Below are positions 6,527 through 15,394 of a DNA stretch of 64,000 bases, in pieces (the first letter of the stretch is position 1; each line of letters begins with the position of its first letter). The notes under the pieces were generated by a model that did no database searches, was not told the DNA's origin, and saw only the letters and a program-made list of their open reading frames with translations. This DNA is from Faecalibacterium sp. I3-3-89. GTDB taxonomy: Bacteria > Bacillota > Clostridia > Oscillospirales > Ruminococcaceae. Both the position numbers and the translations under genes were made by a program. The DNA is taken from NCBI RefSeq assembly GCF_023347275.1, contig NZ_CP094468.1:1302001-1366000 (forward strand), read 5' to 3'.

Positions 6527-7797
6527 TGAACGCTCTTACTGTACCAAACGGCGTTGCCGTGGCGCTCTTTGGCATCGCACTCTCGGCAGCGTTCTGTGAC
6601 ATCAGCTGGACGAAGAAGAACTGCATTATATTGGCGGTCGGCTCAGCAGCCATCCTCCTGCTGCAGGGGGCCATCACCTTCGGGGCGAGCTGGGATGCGA
6701 TGCAGGAGCTGTATCCCTTTACGACCCATCTGCCGCTTGCCATCATCCTCAGCGTCCTCAGCGGAGATTGGCTCTGGCCCACCATCTCCGTTTTTGCAGC
6801 ATACCTGTGCTGTCAGCTCCGGCGCTGGGCGGCGCTTCTGGTGGTCGCGCTGATGCCGACCCCCGCCGACTGGCTGCAGCCTGCCATTGAGATGCTGGTC
6901 ACATTGCCGCTTCTGGCCGCCCTGCTGCGCTATGTCGCGCCGTCGGCCCGCAGCTTTGCCCGGTATCCGCGCTCGATGCAGCTTCTGTTCGGGGTAGTGC
7001 CGCTGGCAGGCTACCTTTTCGACTATGTGACCCGCATTTATACGAGCCTCCTCGCCGACGGCAATCAGGCAGCGGTGGAGTTCATGTTCTTTGTGAGCAG
7101 CGTGATGTATATCGTTTTCATCTTCCGGTTCTCGGCGGAGGAGAGCGCCCGCGGCCAGCTCGAGCAGACCCGGAACAACCTCAAGCTGCAGGTCGGTCAG
7201 GCGGTGCGGGAGATCGAGGCCTTGCGCACCTCCCAGCAGCAGACCCGCGCCTACCGCCACGACCTGCGCCACCATCTGCAATACATCTCCGCCTGCATCG
7301 AGAACGGCAGGGGAGAGCAGGCGCAGGAGTACATCCAGAGCATCTGCTCCGAGATAGAGGCCAGCAAGGTGACGATCTACTGCGAGAACGAGGCTGCGAA
7401 CCTCATCTTCTCGTCCTTTGCAGGCCGGTCGGAGAGCTGCGGTGTGCCGCTCAACATTCAGGCTCATATCCCGCAGCTCATCTCCGTGGCGGAAACGGAT
7501 CTCTGCGTGCTGCTCTCCAATGCGCTGGAAAATGCGCTCCGGGCCTGCCGCAGGATGAAAGCGGAGAATGGCCCTGCATACATTGAAGTTACTGCCCGGG
7601 AAAAGAACGGGCATCTCTTTTTGCAGTTCGTCAATCCCTGTCCGGAGGGGATACAGTTTGAAAACGGCCTGCCGGTGACCAACGCCGAAGGACACGGCAT
7701 CGGTGTGCGCAGCATCTGCGCCATCGTAGAAAAGTACAAGGGGCTTTCGGACTTTTCGGTGCAGGAGGGGCGCTTCATTCTCCGCGTTTCTTTGTGA
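6526..7797 (+). CDS. Membrane sensor histidine kinase, GHKL (AgrC/NatK-like)
   Basis: A 423-residue kinase starting at a GTG that overlaps the regulator's stop codon. About six hydrophobic segments fill residues 8-200, followed by a coiled stretch. The DHp-like helix has YRHDLRHHLQYI, with H245 the probable phosphoacceptor. The GHKL ATPase domain has an N-box (LSNALENALRAC) and a glycine box (EGHGIGVRSI). This architecture is typical of kinases paired with LytTR regulators that sense peptides or membrane state. No signal-peptide gene of the AgrD type was found nearby. Confidence 0.9.
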   Translation: MNALTVPNGVAVALFGIALSAAFCDISWTKKNCIILAVGSAAILLLQGAITFGASWDAMQELYPFTTHLPLAIILSVLSGDWLWPTISVFAAYLCCQLRRWAALLVVALMPTPADWLQPAIEMLVTLPLLAALLRYVAPSARSFARYPRSMQLLFGVVPLAGYLFDYVTRIYTSLLADGNQAAVEFMFFVSSVMYIVFIFRFSAEESARGQLEQTRNNLKLQVGQAVREIEALRTSQQQTRAYRHDLRHHLQYISACIENGRGEQAQEYIQSICSEIEASKVTIYCENEAANLIFSSFAGRSESCGVPLNIQAHIPQLISVAETDLCVLLSNALENALRACRRMKAENGPAYIEVTAREKNGHLFLQFVNPCPEGIQFENGLPVTNAEGHGIGVRSICAIVEKYKGLSDFSVQEGRFILRVSL

Positions 7798-7813
7798 ACC
7801 GGGTCGATTGAGA

Positions 7814-7871
7814 GCAGTTTTGGGGCGAATCGTGTCAAACTGCCCGCCGCAGGGGCAGAAAAGAGTATACT
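7814..7871 (+). promoter_or_regulatory. Putative activator-dependent promoter with inverted repeat
   Basis: GCAGTTTTG (7814-7822) and CAAACTGC (7836-7843) form an inverted repeat. The only -10 box, TATACT (7866-7871), has no -35 match at 16-18 bp (CCCGCC instead). A regulator bound at the repeat, for example the LytTR protein encoded upstream, could activate the secreted-protein gene. LytTR proteins usually bind direct repeats, so this is tentative. Confidence 0.4.
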
Positions 7872-7922
7872 GGAACCAGACAAAATGTGCTCTCTGAATA
7901 TCGCACAAGGAGGAAAAGTTTT

Positions 7923-8411
7923 ATGAAACGTATCACTTCTCTTGCGCTCAGCGCGGCACTTCTGGCCTCGCTTTCGACACCGGTGCTGGCCGCGCCGGCC
8001 ATCTCTGTGGATGCGGCCCCTACGGCAGCTGTGCTGGAAGAGGAAAACTCTTTGTGGGAGCTTCCGCAGGCAGACACGCCGGACATGAGCAACACGGTCT
8101 GGTCGTTTGCCGGCGGCTACATCGACGGCGGCGAGATGACTCAGGCCGAGATGGACGAGTCTCTGGCGGCATACGGCGGTACGCTGCAGTTCACCTTTGA
8201 TGCCGCAGGCGGCGCAAAGATGATTCAGGGCGGCGGCACGCTGAACGGCACTTACCAGTATCTCGACGACGGCAGCGTGGGCGTCATCTTCGACTACAAC
8301 GGCGAGGAGCTGCGCTACGCCTGCATCTTTACCTGGACGGACGAGGACGAGCTGCTCATGGTCGCCATCTCGGATGTGGAGGGTGCCGATGGCATTTACT
8401 TTGTCCAGTAA
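7923..8411 (+). CDS. Small secreted protein of unknown function
   Basis: A 162-residue protein with a Sec signal peptide: basic start MKRITS, hydrophobic core LALSAALLASLS, likely cleavage after VLAAPA. The ATG at 7923 follows AAGGAGG by 8 nt; an upstream in-frame start at 7887 is rejected. The mature part is acidic, with a lipocalin-like strand pattern ending in short repeats (GGGTLNGTYQYLDDGSVGVIFDYNG). It lies just downstream of the two-component system and may be its output. No family recognised. Confidence 0.65.
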   Translation: MKRITSLALSAALLASLSTPVLAAPAISVDAAPTAAVLEEENSLWELPQADTPDMSNTVWSFAGGYIDGGEMTQAEMDESLAAYGGTLQFTFDAAGGAKMIQGGGTLNGTYQYLDDGSVGVIFDYNGEELRYACIFTWTDEDELLMVAISDVEGADGIYFVQ

Positions 8412-8450
8412 ATTTGTTTCATCGTGTCTTTCGGATGCGATGTAGATAAG

Positions 8451-8584
8451 CCTTGTCCGGGTTTCCGGCTTCGTTGGCTGCTTTCAGCGGAAAGGCAGCT
8501 TGCCCTGCGGGAGCCGGGATGCCCACCCCGGACAAGGCTGGAGGAATCAGAGACAGGCCCGGCAAATGCTGCCGGGTCTGTTTT
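8451..8584 (+). ncRNA. Candidate structured RNA or 3'-UTR element with terminator
   Basis: Three nested helices can form. The outer one is CCTTGTCCGGG (8451-8461) with its exact complement at 8527-8537. The middle one is CCGGC (8465-8469) with GCCGG (8513-8517). The inner one is GCTGCTTT (8477-8484) with AAAGGCAGC (8491-8499, one bulge). A terminator with an 11-bp stem (8554-8564 with 8570-8580) and TTTT follows. No convincing promoter was seen directly upstream, so it may be the 3' UTR of the secreted-protein gene. It matches no RNA family I know. Confidence 0.45.
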
Positions 8585-8650
8585 CTTATCGAAAAAGCTG
8601 GGGAGAGAAGGACTTTTCTGAAAAAAGGGAAGAAAATCTCAAATCACCTC

Positions 8651-8678
8651 TTGCATTTTTTTCGGAGAGTGCTATAAT
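8651..8678 (+). promoter_or_regulatory. Promoter of rpmE and its about 105-nt leader
   Basis: TTGCAT (8651-8656) and TATAAT (8673-8678) with a 16-bp spacer. The leader from about 8685 to 8793 is long for a single ribosomal-protein gene; L31 leaders that bind the protein are known in bacteria. I could not identify the conserved structure here. Confidence 0.7.
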
Positions 8679-8793
8679 ATTAAAGCAATCGTTTCCAAGG
8701 CCGCTCGAGGGGGTAGCCGATATTGAAGGTTGTGATGGGCACATACATTAAATATGGCCCCAATAAGTCAGAACCAGAAATGAGGTGAAAAGA

Positions 8794-8994
8794 ATGAAAC
8801 AGGGTATCCATCCGAACTACGTTGACTGCACCATCACCTGCGCTTGCGGCAACGTCATCAAGACTCGTTCCACCAAGCCCGAGATCCACGTCGAAGTTTG
8901 CTCCAAGTGCCATCCTTTCTACACTGGTAAGCAGAAGCTGGTTGACAGCGGCGGACGTGTTGAGCGCTTCAACAAGCGCTTCGGCCGTAAGTAA
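8794..8994 (+). CDS. rpmE: 50S ribosomal protein L31, zinc-binding form
   Basis: A 66-residue protein beginning [11 protein letters not shown] and containing the L31 hallmark [17 protein letters not shown]. Zinc ligands are supplied by CACG and the CSKC pair, so this is the C+ (zinc-containing) version. The ATG at 8794 follows GAGGTG by 6 nt; the in-frame GTG at 8785 lies inside that site and is rejected. It is monocistronic, with its own promoter and terminator. Confidence 0.97.
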   Translation: MKQGIHPNYVDCTITCACGNVIKTRSTKPEIHVEVCSKCHPFYTGKQKLVDSGGRVERFNKRFGRK

Positions 8995-9018
8995 TTGCAT
9001 CGATTACTGGTCATCCAA

Positions 9019-9056
9019 GAGCGTCGTTCCCCTTGCGGGGAGCGGCGCTCTTTTTT
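9019..9056 (+). terminator. Terminator of rpmE
   Basis: A 14-bp GC-rich stem (9019-9032 with 9037-9050, with a few G-T pairs) and a TTTTTT tail. Confidence 0.9.
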
Positions 9057-9199
9057 GCGTCCGGGCGCAGAAAATGCCGAAACAGCGCCAGAAAAGCAAT
9101 ATTTGGAAACACACACAGGTTTATCTTATTTCTGACACATTTTCGGGCTAGAATGATGCAGACATTCCCAATAACTTCTTGAAAAAAGGAGCGTTTTTT

Positions 9200-9925
9200 G
9201 TGATAGAAGTATCTCACCTTACGAAGCGTTACGGCAGCCGCCTCGCCGTGGACGATGTATCCTTCACGGTGGAGGATGGCGTCATCTACGGCCTGCTTGG
9301 CCCGAACGGCGCAGGCAAATCTACCATCATGAACATCCTCACCGGGTATCTCGCTGCCACCGAGGGGCAGGTGACGGTAGCGGGCCACCCGCTGCCCGAG
9401 GAAGCCGACGCCGCCAAAGCCTGCGTGGGCTACCTGCCGGAACAGCCGCCCCTCTACCCGGAGATGACGGTGGCCGAGTATCTCGACTTTGCCGCGGAGC
9501 TGAAGGGCGTGAAGAAAGCAGACCGCCCCGCACAGGTGCAGTCTGCCGCCCGCCGCACCGGGCTGGAAGACGTTCTGCCCCGACTCATCCGCAGCCTGTC
9601 GAAGGGCTACCGCCAGCGGGTAGGCGTGGCACAGGCGCTGCTGGGGAGTCCGAAGCTCATCATTCTGGACGAGCCGACGGTGGGCCTCGACCCGGCGCAG
9701 GTCATCGAGCTGCGCCGCCTCATCCGGGAGCTGGGCCGCACCCACACGGTCATCCTGTCCAGCCACATCCTCAGCGAAGTAAAGGCCGTCTGCGATAAGG
9801 CGCTCATCCTGTCGCAGGGGCATCTGGCCGCTGTGGTGGACCTTACGGAAGAGCAGCGGGATCTGGAAGAGCTTTTCCTTGCGCTGACGGCTCCGGAAGC
9901 GGCTTCGGACAAAAAGGAGGACTGA
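9200..9925 (+). CDS. ABC transporter ATP-binding protein (GldA/ABC-2 type exporter)
   Basis: A 241-residue ATPase: Walker A GPNGAGKST near residue 35, Q-loop region LPEQPPLYPEMT, signature LSKGYRQRV, Walker B LIILDEPTVGLDP, and an H-loop in ILSSHILSE. A GTG start at 9200 is chosen because AAAGGAG lies 8 nt upstream; a TTG further upstream would overlap the ribosome site. It energises the permease encoded 2 bp later. Together with the two following genes it makes a four-gene operon of the GldAFG-like type, found in many non-gliding Firmicutes and Bacteroidota. The substrate is unknown. Confidence 0.92.
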   Translation: MIEVSHLTKRYGSRLAVDDVSFTVEDGVIYGLLGPNGAGKSTIMNILTGYLAATEGQVTVAGHPLPEEADAAKACVGYLPEQPPLYPEMTVAEYLDFAAELKGVKKADRPAQVQSAARRTGLEDVLPRLIRSLSKGYRQRVGVAQALLGSPKLIILDEPTVGLDPAQVIELRRLIRELGRTHTVILSSHILSEVKAVCDKALILSQGHLAAVVDLTEEQRDLEELFLALTAPEAASDKKED

Positions 9926-9927
9926 CG

Positions 9928-10800
9928 ATGTTTGCCATCTACAAGCGGGAGCTGCACAGCTTTTTCCACGGCATGATGGGCTATGTGCTCACAGCCTTTC
10001 TGCTGGCGGCCTCCGGCATCTATTTTCTGGCGCTGAACCTCGGCTACGGTCTGACGGATTTCGGCTATTATACGCTTTACCGCACCATTTTTATGCTTCT
10101 GCTCTATTTTCCGGTGCTGGCCATGCGCTCGCTGGCCGAGGAGCGCCGCGCCCGCACCGACCAGCTGCTCCTCACCAGCCCGGTATCGGTGTGGGGTATC
10201 GTGGCGGGCAAGTATCTGGCTCTCTGCACCGTATTCGCGCTGCCCTGTCTGGCCGACGGCGTCATGATCGTGGTGCTCTGGCTGCTGGGCAGCACGGCCT
10301 CGGCCTGCGGTGCGAATTTTGCTGCGCTGCTGTGCTATTTTCTGCTGGGCTGTGCGGCCATCGCGGTCTGTGAGTTCTGCTCCGGCCTCACAGAGAACCA
10401 GATCATCGCGGCGGTCATGGGCTTTTCGGCCCTGCTGCTGGCCTATATGATGCCCAGCCTCCGCAGTATGTTCAACGCGGGCAGCGCGGTGGCACTGGTG
10501 GTCTTTACGGCCCTGTCGGCGGGGGCATCCCTTGCACTGGGTCTGCGCACCCGGAGCTTTACGCTGGGCTGCTTTGTGTTCGCGGCCCTCTGTGCCGGTC
10601 TGAGCGCGCTGTTCCTCCTGCGCAGCACATGGCTCACCGAGGCCTTCAGCGCCGTGCTGAGCGCCCTCTGCCTCTTTGCGCCCTTTGAAGAGTTCGTCAA
10701 CAACAGCTTCTCCATCCCCACGCTGGTCTATTATCTGACGACAGCGGTGCTCTTCCTCTTCTTTACGGCGCAGGGCATCGAGAAGCGCCGCTGGAACTGA
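9928..10800 (+). CDS. ABC-2 type permease (GldF-like)
   Basis: A 290-residue membrane protein with about seven hydrophobic segments, starting MFAIYKRELHSFFHGMMGYV, the typical N-terminus of GldF-type ABC-2 permeases in which a cytoplasmic helix precedes the first membrane segment. A LAEERRARTDQLLLTSPVSV loop near residues 70-90 is the conserved coupling region of this family. It is coupled to the ATPase gene (2-bp gap) and to the auxiliary protein gene (14-bp gap). Confidence 0.88.
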   Translation: MFAIYKRELHSFFHGMMGYVLTAFLLAASGIYFLALNLGYGLTDFGYYTLYRTIFMLLLYFPVLAMRSLAEERRARTDQLLLTSPVSVWGIVAGKYLALCTVFALPCLADGVMIVVLWLLGSTASACGANFAALLCYFLLGCAAIAVCEFCSGLTENQIIAAVMGFSALLLAYMMPSLRSMFNAGSAVALVVFTALSAGASLALGLRTRSFTLGCFVFAALCAGLSALFLLRSTWLTEAFSAVLSALCLFAPFEEFVNNSFSIPTLVYYLTTAVLFLFFTAQGIEKRRWN

Positions 10801-10814
10801 AAGGGGGACTGACC

Positions 10815-12260
10815 ATGAAGAAATTCGAGAAAAAGAGCGCAGGCCCGCTGGAGCGCCTCCGCCTGAAAAGCGGTATATACGCCGCCTCTTTCACCGTGCT
10901 GGCCATCCTGCTGGCTGTCCTGCTCAACCTCATCGTCCGGGCTGTCCCGGCGAAGTACACCGAGTTCGACCTTTCGGAGGCGGGTCTTTACTCCCTCAGC
11001 GACAGCTCCAAGGAGATCGCCCGGGGCCTTACGCAGGATGTGAACATCTATTATCTGGCCGAGACGGGCAGCGAGGACGCCATTCTCACAAAGCTGCTGG
11101 ATCGCTACGCCTCCGAGAGCAGCCACATCCGGTGGGAGCGGAAAGACCCTGCTGTTTACCCGACCTTTGCAGCCCAGTATGGCGTTCAGTCGGCGGAGAA
11201 CGGCAGCCTCATCCTCGTCTCAGGGGAGAAGAGCGTCGTGCTGGAAGCATCGGACCTCTACGATTACGACTACTCCGACTACTACGCCACCGGCAGCTAC
11301 AGCGTGACCTTCGGAGGCGAAAACAAGCTCACCGCTGCCATCTACCGCGTCACCAGCGGCGAGACGCTCCATACCTACTACACCACCAACCACGGCGAGC
11401 AGGCCCTGACGGACACCCTCATCGACGCCTTGGAGGGCCAGAACCTCGCGGTCAGCCCCCTCGACCTGCTGACGGATGCCATCCCCGACGACTGCGACCT
11501 GCTCATCGTCAACACCCCGCAGCAGGACTTTGCAGCGGCGGGCAGTCTCGTGGATGAGATGTCGGCCCTCCGCGCCTATCTGAAAAACGGCGGACGCCTG
11601 ATGCTCACCACCGACAGCTACTACTCCACCCCAAACCTCGACGCCCTGATGGCCGAGTTCGGCCTGAGCCGGACGCCGGGCCTTGTGGTGGAGGGGGACA
11701 GCGGCCACTCCCTGAGCGGCTACCCCTACTATCTGCTGCCCGACTACGCCGAAGACACCGGGAGCGGCATACTGGACGGCATCGACACCAGCCGCCGGGT
11801 ACTGCTTCAGATGGCGCAGGGCATCACCCTCACCGAAACGGAGGGCGTCACCTCCGAGCCTCTGCTGGTCAGCTCGGAAAGCTCCTACAGCAAGACGGCA
11901 GGCTACGAGATGACCACCGCCGGGCAGGAGGAGGGCGACCCCGACGGTCCCTTCACGCTGGCGGCTTACGCCTCCAACAACGCCACTGGCGCTGAGGTCA
12001 TCTGGGTCAACTGCGGCAATATGGACAACGAGGCCGTCTACCAGACCGTCCCCGGCAACGTGACCTTCTTACAGGGCTGTGCGGCCGCTCTGGCCGGGCA
12101 GGAGGGGACGACCCTCGTGGAGTCCAAGGCGCTGGAGGCCGCGCCCATCACCATCCCGAACCACACCGCCGCCGCGCTGGGGCTGGTGTTCGTCCTCATC
12201 CTTCCGGCGGCTGTGCTGGCCGTGGGTGCAGTGGTCGTACTGCTGCGCCGCCGCAAATAA
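10815..12260 (+). CDS. GldG-like ABC auxiliary protein (extracytoplasmic domain)
   Basis: A 481-residue protein with one N-terminal membrane segment (about residues 20-45), a large extracytoplasmic domain of the ABC_transp_aux/GldG type and a second membrane segment at the C-terminus (AALGLVFVLILPAAVLAVGAV) followed by a basic tail. In the domain, YTEFDLSEAGLYSLSDSSKEIA is the characteristic opening and DCDLLIVNTPQQDF the nucleotide-fold-like strand. It partners the permease in the same operon. Confidence 0.85.
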   Translation: MKKFEKKSAGPLERLRLKSGIYAASFTVLAILLAVLLNLIVRAVPAKYTEFDLSEAGLYSLSDSSKEIARGLTQDVNIYYLAETGSEDAILTKLLDRYASESSHIRWERKDPAVYPTFAAQYGVQSAENGSLILVSGEKSVVLEASDLYDYDYSDYYATGSYSVTFGGENKLTAAIYRVTSGETLHTYYTTNHGEQALTDTLIDALEGQNLAVSPLDLLTDAIPDDCDLLIVNTPQQDFAAAGSLVDEMSALRAYLKNGGRLMLTTDSYYSTPNLDALMAEFGLSRTPGLVVEGDSGHSLSGYPYYLLPDYAEDTGSGILDGIDTSRRVLLQMAQGITLTETEGVTSEPLLVSSESSYSKTAGYEMTTAGQEEGDPDGPFTLAAYASNNATGAEVIWVNCGNMDNEAVYQTVPGNVTFLQGCAAALAGQEGTTLVESKALEAAPITIPNHTAAALGLVFVLILPAAVLAVGAVVVLLRRRK

Positions 12261-12272
12261 GGGGGCAGGGCG

Positions 12273-13223
12273 ATGAAAGCAAAACAGCGCACCCTTGCGT
12301 TCCTGCTGGTGCTCGTCCTCGCCGCCGGGGCGGCGCTGGCCCTGCTGACCCACGCGAACCGGAAAGCCGAACAGGCCGCCAGTGAGGCTAAGGACGGGAG
12401 TATCCCCCTGCTGGACGTGACCGGAGACACGCTGGAACAGGTGGCAGTCCAGTATGAAGGAGAAACCCTGACCCTTCTGCCCGGCGATGGGTGGACGCTG
12501 GCCGAAGACCCGGACTACCATCTGGACGACTCTGCCTGCGACACCATCCGCACCGCGCTGGCAGACATGAGGGCAAAGCGCCAGCTCGAGGCACAGCCCG
12601 GTGAGGACTACGGCTTCGATGCGCCCCGGCTTGTCGTGAATGTGACGGCGGCGGGGGAGCGCACCACCCTCACGGTAGGGGCTGAGAACCCTGTCACCGG
12701 CGACGTCTACGTCCGCCGGAACGGGGAGGACACGGTCTACGCCGTGGATGCGGCCAAGTTCCGCTGCATGGAACAGACCAAAGCCGGGCTGTTCGGGGAG
12801 TTCAGCCCGGCGGGCATCACCGTCTCGGACATCGAGGCCCTGCGCTATACCCTCCAGAGCGGCGAGGTGGTCAGTCTGCAGGCGGTCTCTCAGCCCACCG
12901 GGGCCGACAGCACAGCCTATCAGACCGTCTGGCGGCTTACAGATGCGCCGGATGCTGCACTGGATGCCGACAAGACGGATGCCCTGCTGGCCGCGCTGGC
13001 CAGCTATGTCACCGGGCAGGACACCGCCGCAGACCCCTCCGCCTGCGGCTTCGATGACCCGCTGGTGACGGCGGAGGTGACGACAGCGGACGGCACGGCT
13101 GTCCTGACCTACGCCATCGGCACCGACGGCTATTACATGATGGTGTCGGGGGACGACTCGGTCTACACCGTGGACGGCCAGACCGTGGCGGCACTCTGTC
13201 AGACCGCAGAGCAGTTAAAATAG
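12273..13223 (+). CDS. DUF4340 domain protein of the Gld-like exporter
   Basis: A 316-residue protein with an N-terminal membrane anchor (LAFLLVLVLAAGAALALL) and two repeats of the DUF4340 pattern in the extracytoplasmic part, each with a YGFD/CGFDDP-type turn (EDYGFDAPRLVVNV and PSACGFDDPLVTAEV) and a YVRRNGEDTVYAVD-like strand pair. DUF4340 genes regularly follow GldG homologues. It is the last gene of the operon. Confidence 0.85.
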   Translation: MKAKQRTLAFLLVLVLAAGAALALLTHANRKAEQAASEAKDGSIPLLDVTGDTLEQVAVQYEGETLTLLPGDGWTLAEDPDYHLDDSACDTIRTALADMRAKRQLEAQPGEDYGFDAPRLVVNVTAAGERTTLTVGAENPVTGDVYVRRNGEDTVYAVDAAKFRCMEQTKAGLFGEFSPAGITVSDIEALRYTLQSGEVVSLQAVSQPTGADSTAYQTVWRLTDAPDAALDADKTDALLAALASYVTGQDTAADPSACGFDDPLVTAEVTTADGTAVLTYAIGTDGYYMMVSGDDSVYTVDGQTVAALCQTAEQLK

Positions 13224-13269
13224 GCTTTTCCCGGACAGCATCCCTGCCCACTCAGGCGCCCGCGCGCCG

Positions 13270-13294
13270 GCTCTCCTTTTGGGAGAGCTTTTTT
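13270..13294 (+). terminator. Terminator of the Gld-like ABC operon
   Basis: A 7-bp stem GCTCTCC/GGAGAGC with a short T-rich loop and a TTTTTT tail, 47 bp after the operon's last stop codon. Confidence 0.85.
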
Positions 13295-13352
13295 GTTGCA
13301 GCGAGAGATGGATGGATGCAGGTCAAAGTTTCGGCAAACATCAGCAGAGCGA

Positions 13353-13381
13353 TTGACATTTTGACAAAGATTGTTTAAGAT
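13353..13381 (+). promoter_or_regulatory. Promoter of the potABCD operon
   Basis: TTGACA (13353-13358) and TAAGAT (13376-13381), spacer 17 bp. The transcript would carry an untranslated leader of about 138 nt before potA. Confidence 0.75.
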
Positions 13382-13464
13382 AGACAAGAAAGGGCAGAAT
13401 AACTGCGCAATGTTACGGTCGTCATGGATGTTGTGCGGGGAAAAGTCACCCTAGTGCGAAAGAG

Positions 13465-13492
13465 GGATGGGGCGAAAGACCCCTTCTTTTTT
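13465..13492 (+). promoter_or_regulatory. Leader hairpin with T-run before potA (possible attenuator)
   Basis: A short hairpin centred on GGGG (13469-13472) and CCCC (13480-13483), extended by two pairs beyond one mismatch, is followed by TTTTTT (13487-13492), all inside the potA leader. It is weak as a terminator, but its place between promoter and start codon fits leader-based control of polyamine uptake. No known riboswitch structure was recognised. Confidence 0.35.
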
Positions 13493-13525
13493 CGTATCTG
13501 AGTTACAAGGAGGATATAGGAAAAA

Positions 13526-14572
13526 ATGAACAACTCGGTGATCGTTTCACTGCGAGACATCGTAGTGGACTTTGATGGTCAGCGCATTCTGGATGGGCTG
13601 AACCTCGACATCCATGACAAAGAGTTTGTGACGCTGCTGGGACCCTCCGGCTGCGGCAAAACCACCACCCTCCGCCTCATCGCAGGCTTTCTGGAGCCGA
13701 CCTCCGGCAAGGTGCTTCTGAAGGGCGAGGACATCACGGGCGTGCCGCCCTACAAGCGTCCGGTGAACACCGTGTTTCAGAAGTACGCGCTGTTCCCCCA
13801 TCTGAACGTCTTCGAGAATGTAGCCTTCGGCCTCCGCCTCAAGAAGATGGACGAAGAGACCATCCGCCGCAAGGTGCGGGATATGCTGGAGGTCGTGGGC
13901 CTGAAAGGCTTCGAGCGCCGCAGCATCGGCCAGATGTCCGGCGGCCAGCAGCAGCGCGTGGCCATCGCACGCAGTCTGGTCAACGAGCCGGAGATCCTGC
14001 TTCTGGACGAGCCTCTGGGTGCACTGGACCTCAAGCTGCGCAAGGAGATGCAGCTGGAGCTGAAGCGTCTGCAGCGCGAGATGAACATCACCTTCATCTA
14101 CGTCACCCACGATCAGGAAGAGGCCCTGACCATGTCCGATACCGTCGTCGTCATGAACGGCGGCAAGGTGCAGCAGATCGGCACCCCCGAGGACATCTAC
14201 AATGAGCCGAAGAACGCTTTCGTGGCAGACTTTATCGGCGACTCCAACATCGTGGACGGCGTGATGCACCGCGATTTCCTCGTCTCCTTCTCGGGCGTGG
14301 ATTTCCCCTGTGTGGACCGCGGCTTTTCCCGGGAGCAGAGCGTGCAGGTGGTCGTCCGTCCCGAGGACATCGAGGTGGTCTCCCCGGTGGAGGGCCAGCT
14401 GGTGGGCGTCGTCAATGACGTCATCTTCAAGGGCGTCCACTTCGAGATGCACGTCGAGTGCGAGGGCCGTGAGTGGCTCATCCACTCCACCCGCGCCTGC
14501 ACGCCCGGTGAGACCATCGGTATGCGCATCGGCCCCAACGAGATCCACATCATGGCGCGTTCAGAGGGGTGA
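13526..14572 (+). CDS. potA: Spermidine/putrescine ABC transporter ATP-binding protein
   Basis: A 348-residue ATPase: Walker [10 protein letters not shown], signature [15 protein letters not shown], Walker [14 protein letters not shown]-loop [10 protein letters not shown]. The sequence [25 protein letters not shown] around the Q-loop and the C-terminal TOBE-like region (about 270-345) are typical of PotA. It drives polyamine import with the two permeases and the binding protein encoded directly downstream; the gap to potB is 6 bp. Confidence 0.95.
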   Translation: MNNSVIVSLRDIVVDFDGQRILDGLNLDIHDKEFVTLLGPSGCGKTTTLRLIAGFLEPTSGKVLLKGEDITGVPPYKRPVNTVFQKYALFPHLNVFENVAFGLRLKKMDEETIRRKVRDMLEVVGLKGFERRSIGQMSGGQQQRVAIARSLVNEPEILLLDEPLGALDLKLRKEMQLELKRLQREMNITFIYVTHDQEEALTMSDTVVVMNGGKVQQIGTPEDIYNEPKNAFVADFIGDSNIVDGVMHRDFLVSFSGVDFPCVDRGFSREQSVQVVVRPEDIEVVSPVEGQLVGVVNDVIFKGVHFEMHVECEGREWLIHSTRACTPGETIGMRIGPNEIHIMARSEG

Positions 14573-14578
14573 GGCTGC

Positions 14579-15394
14579 ATGAAGATTTACGATAAGAAGC
14601 TGGCCTATCCGTACTTTGTATGGATGGTGCTGTTCACAGTGGTGCCCTTGTTCATCGTGGTGTACTACGCCTTGACCGATGCCAGCGGCAGCTTTACGCT
14701 GAATAATCTGGTGGCCATCAGCGGCTATGGTTCGGTGTTTGCCCGGAGCCTGCTGCTGGCCCTTATCGCCACGGTCGTCTGCCTCGTCCTCGCGTTCCCG
14801 GTGGGGTACTTCCTCTCCCGGCTGCGCGTCAACAAGCAGCACATCATGCTGATGCTGGTGATGCTGCCCATGTGGATGAACTTCCTGCTGCGCACCTACG
14901 CATGGATGGGCCTGCTGAGCGTCAACGGCCCCGTGAATGCGGTGTTGGGCGTGTTCGGCCTCGGACCCTACACCATGCTGAACACCTCCGGCGCTGTGGT
15001 GCTGGGCATGGTGTACAACTATGTGCCCTATATGATCCTGCCCCTCTACACCAGCATGACCAAGATCGACCAGAGCATCGTGGAGGCGGCGCAGGATCTG
15101 GGGGCTTCCACCACCAAGACCCTGCTGCGGGTGCTCATCCCCATGAGCGTGCCCGGCATCAGCACCGGCATCACGATGGTGTTCGTCCCGGCGGTGTCTA
15201 CCTTCGTCATCAGCCGTATGCTGGGCGGCGGCTCCAACCTGCTCATCGGCGACCTGATCGAGATGCAGTTCCTCGGCAACAGCTACAACCTCAACGTCGG
15301 CTCTGCCATGAGCCTCGTGCTGATGATCATCGTGCTGCTCTGCATGAGCTTCACGTCCAGCTTCGACGAGGATGAGATGGAGGGTGTGTCCTGA
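14579..15394 (+). CDS. potB: Spermidine/putrescine ABC transporter permease PotB
   Basis: A 271-residue inner-membrane permease with six predicted segments and the EAA coupling loop in EAAQDLGASTTKTLLRVLIPMS. The start YPYFVWMVLFTVVPLFIVVYYA is typical of PotB/PotH. It forms the heterodimeric channel with PotC, whose ATG overlaps the stop codon by 1 bp. Confidence 0.95.
   Translation: MKIYDKKLAYPYFVWMVLFTVVPLFIVVYYALTDASGSFTLNNLVAISGYGSVFARSLLLALIATVVCLVLAFPVGYFLSRLRVNKQHIMLMLVMLPMWMNFLLRTYAWMGLLSVNGPVNAVLGVFGLGPYTMLNTSGAVVLGMVYNYVPYMILPLYTSMTKIDQSIVEAAQDLGASTTKTLLRVLIPMSVPGISTGITMVFVPAVSTFVISRMLGGGSNLLIGDLIEMQFLGNSYNLNVGSAMSLVLMIIVLLCMSFTSSFDEDEMEGVS

Noticed and set aside
8451..8537. Signal recognition particle RNA
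   Set aside because: A hairpin of similar size with a GGAA stretch is present, but the conserved SRP domain IV loop sequence is not.
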